Assembly: GCA_905221615.1 (NCBI GenBank)
Contig: CAJNDT010000585.1
Span: forward strand, 115,382 to 179,381
DNA length: 64,000 nt
From: Symbiodinium sp. CCMP2592
Taxonomy: Eukaryota > Sar > Dinophyceae > Suessiales > Symbiodiniaceae
Direction of reading: 5' to 3'
Shown: piece by piece, positions 62,258 through 64,000 of the stretch
Layout: every line of letters begins with the position of its first letter
How positions within the stretch are numbered: the stretch's first letter is position 1
Notes under the pieces: model-generated
Told to the model about the DNA's origin: nothing
Databases searched by the model: none
Seen by the model: only the letters and a program-made list of their open reading frames with translations
Position numbers and translations under genes: made by a program

Positions 62258-62366
62258 CCCAGACCTTCCAAAACCCCTTAATTAAGGAATATACCTTAAA
62301 TTATAGTAGGACCCTTAATATGATTTAAGGTATATTCCTTAATTAAGGGATTTTGGAAGGTCTGGG
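62258..62366. mobile_element. M2 MITE
   Basis: CCCAGACCTTCCAAAACCCC on the left, GGGATTTTGGAAGGTCTGGG on the right, TA on both flanks. The arms extend through TTAATTAAGGAATATACC with almost no mismatch. Confidence 0.95.
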
Positions 62367-63127
62367 TACTGCGACATTTCTGAAGCCGTACTCTACTTGC
62401 GAAGGCTGCGTCCCCCATGTCCACCTGGTTCAACAAGCGCTCGCCCTTTTATATAAGGGTCTAAGTGCCTCGCATCTCAGCTACCAGCGAGTAGTCTGTG
62501 CACAGAGTGTGGACTCTAACTAAAGTCTAAGCCCCAATCGCTTCATCCCTAATCTCTAAACCCCAATAATTTCATCCGTAGCCTCATTAACCTTAAACTC
62601 CAAACCCCAAAGCTTAGTCCCATCTTCAAACGTTGAGTCTCCTGCTTGCAAGGCGCGGCTGACGCAGGGGCTGGATATCGCCAACAGCCTGGCCGCAAGG
62701 GGCTTTTCGAGATCAGAGGCCTATAGATTTAGGGTTTAAGGTGTAATTCGCAATTTTAGAGCCATAGTTGGATTGCGTTTAGGAGTTCGGCGCTCGCACG
62801 CAGACAACAGCACAAAGGAGCACACATGTGTACACACACACATCTGATTATGTGTATATGTATGTGTGTACACGTACGTGTGTGTATACTGTATACTTGT
62901 TCTCGTTTACGACTCTGTTGAGATTTTTGTTTGTTGCTTGTAGCCACATGGACTCGACAGCTATCGGGTCTTAACCCCAATACCAGGTACTACTTGTCGG
63001 TCCTCTTGAAGAATTGCAAAACGATAGACGCGAAAGTATCCTACAAACTCCGCTTAAAGCCCAAACTCTAGAAGCCCCCAACCCCAAACCGCAAATTCAC
63101 CCCTGAACCCCAAACCCTCAACCCCTA
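62367..63127. other. Unclassified sequence with a CA/TG run
   Basis: CCCCAAT and CTAAACTCC words resemble decayed telomere-like DNA. A CACACATG and GTGTGTATA region is at about 62820-62895. No gene supported. Confidence 0.45.
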
Positions 63128-63227
63128 CGGTTGATGATATAAATCCTGCATTACCCATAATAAGGAATATATGGTAATTATGGTATATTCCTTATTATGG
63201 GTCATGCAGGATTTATATCATCAACCG
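63128..63227. mobile_element. M4 MITE, near-perfect palindrome
   Basis: CGGTTGATGATATAAATCC on the left and GGATTTATATCATCAACCG on the right, flanked by TA. TATTCCTTATTATGGGT and its complement extend the stem almost to the centre. The most symmetrical M4 here. Confidence 0.95.
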
Positions 63228-63418
63228 TATTATAGACCTTTGAAGGAACCGTTTTGGATCCCGTTAAAGGAACCCCTGAACCCTAAACCCAATTCCGATA
63301 CCTAGTAGTAGAGTAGGTAACCTTTAACGTTTGTTGGGTAGTCTAGCCCCTATATAACCCCTATATAACCAAAAAGGTTAATTAACCTTTAGTTGCCCAT
63401 GATACCCAACAAGCAGGG

Positions 63419-63492
63419 ATATATAGTACCCTAAATAGTAGGATCCTTATTATAAGCACCCCAAATAAGGTACCCCCTAATTTTCGGAGACT
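63419..63492. mobile_element. M6 half copy
   Basis: TAGTACCCTAAATAGTAGG to CTAATTTTCGGAGAC; the left arm is missing. It ends a few bases before the second 60-bp dispersed repeat. Confidence 0.75.
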
Positions 63493-63495
63493 AGC

Positions 63496-63557
63496 ACCTC
63501 GATGAACGTGATCGGCTTCGGCGTAGCTACCCAAAGAATCCTAGCTGTCATCCCTTT
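63496..63557 (+). repeat. Dispersed 60-bp repeat, copy 2
   Basis: ACCTCGATGAACGTGATCG with GGCGTAGCTACCCAAAG, about 85% identical by eye to 61355-61415. Confidence 0.85.
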
Positions 63558-63592
63558 AAAGGAACCCCTAAACCCTAAACCCAAGTTTGATA

Positions 63593-63693
63593 CTGTTGAT
63601 GGACAAATTCCTGCATTACCCATTATAAGGAATATACCATAGTTCCCATAGTTTAGAGTCCTTAGGGTCATGCAGGATTTTGTCCATCAACAG
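63593..63693. mobile_element. M4 MITE, TTGATGGACAAA variant
   Basis: CTGTTGATGGACAAATTCC on the left, GGATTTTGTCCATCAACAG on the right. The M4 core CTGCATTACCCATTATAAGG is retained but both tips differ in concert, so this is a distinct subfamily. Confidence 0.9.
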
Positions 63694-63779
63694 TAGGACC
63701 CCTCATGGGCGCACGCCTTGGGCAGGTGCTGTGGGCTTTGACGGCGGTCGACTCTAGGCTCGGTTTTTATGCGCTTTTT

Positions 63780-64000
63780 CCGGGTCTCCCAGGGGTTTAG
63801 GGGTTTAGAAGTTTAGGGGGTTAGGTTTTTAGGGTTGCAAGTCTAAACTTTAAATCCTAAGCCTTAAATCTTAAGCCTTGAACCTTGGACCCTACACCTA
63901 AACGAACCCTTATATAAATCCTAAGCCCACAACCCTACATAAGGGAAGCCTGGGAGGTTCCATTTGGCTTTAAGGGCTCCTTGAAGGAATCCTGAAAGGT
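63780..64000. other. Telomere-like traces at window edge
   Basis: GGGTTTAGGGG units at about 63793-63835 are followed by CCTAAGCC and CCTTAAA words on the other strand. Nothing else is recognised before the window ends. Confidence 0.6.

Noticed and set aside
1-64000. tRNA, 5S rRNA or spliced-leader genes
   Set aside because: I looked by eye for TTCGANNC-type B boxes in context, 5S-like sequence and a dinoflagellate spliced-leader motif, and found none I could support. A tRNAscan or Infernal run would be decisive.

Overview
This window looks like a gene-poor, repeat-saturated stretch of a eukaryotic nuclear genome. The sequence shows no bacterial-style operons, no dense ORFs and no tRNA, rRNA or CRISPR that I can recognise by eye. 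It shows dozens of tracts of the plant/algal/alveolate-type telomere heptamer TTTAGGG (or its complement CCCTAAA), in both orientations and scattered throughout. Established knowledge: this heptamer is telomeric in land plants, many algae, dinoflagellates, chromerids and coccidian apicomplexans. I infer a protist or alga with a large repeat-rich genome and cannot choose among these groups from sequence alone.

Most of the non-telomeric sequence consists of short palindromic elements of about 90-140 bp that resemble miniature inverted-repeat transposable elements (MITEs). I sorted them by terminal sequence into families named here M1 to M11, M13 and M15. M1 carries GGACTTAGTAAGTA, M2 CCCAGACCTTCCAAAA, M3 GTTGTCAAAATTA, M4 CGGTTGATGAT, M5 GGGTCCATGTACCC, M6 GGGAGTTTCCGAAAA, M7 CCCAGAGGCTCC, M8 AGGGGCCT, M9 GGTTAACCAAAAA, M10 G-rich arms, M11 GGAGGGACCCTTAAT. 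M13 and M15 are minor. Several copies sit inside one another, which gives a relative order of activity: M4 is inside M1 three times, M2 is inside M3 once, and a 4.8-kb element is inside M1. M1 also occurs four times as a compound unit (a complete copy, telomere-like heptamers, a GATCCCTTTAAGG spacer and a half copy), so mobile DNA may be one vehicle spreading telomere-like heptamers.

Layout. 1-4000: mostly unclassified sequence, a CTA microsatellite, a cluster of GAATTC-rich palindromes and one broken coding-like tract. 4000-17800: MITEs mixed with telomere-like tracts, including a 460-bp degenerate array at 13.0-13.5 kb. 18.17-20.76: a putative larger element with inverted ends, an AT-rich satellite-like core and tandem hairpins. 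21-37: more MITEs, with a proline-rich ORF at 30.5-30.9 kb and an ORF split by an M2 element near 35.9 kb. 37.2-37.8: compound microsatellite. 38-42.5: MITEs and a second broken coding-like tract. 42.53-43.73: GC-rich minisatellite with inverted ends. 44-55: MITEs, AGT and CTA microsatellites, and a 474-bp inverted-repeat element at 48.0-48.5 kb. 55.56-60.37: a 4,811-bp insertion flanked by a perfect 9-bp target duplication, containing a 1.2-kb direct duplication, an 84-bp tandem repeat and a long poly(A). 60.4-64: MITEs and telomere-like tracts.

No protein-coding gene could be identified with confidence. Most open frames of 60-130 codons are expected by chance in 64 kb at this base composition, and the long ones (42.6-43.8, 37.5-37.8, 54.0-54.8, 55.8-58.7, 59.4-60.4 kb) are translations of simple or tandem repeats. 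A few candidate exons and relics are listed at low confidence; none has a recognised domain, and they cannot be assembled into a pathway.
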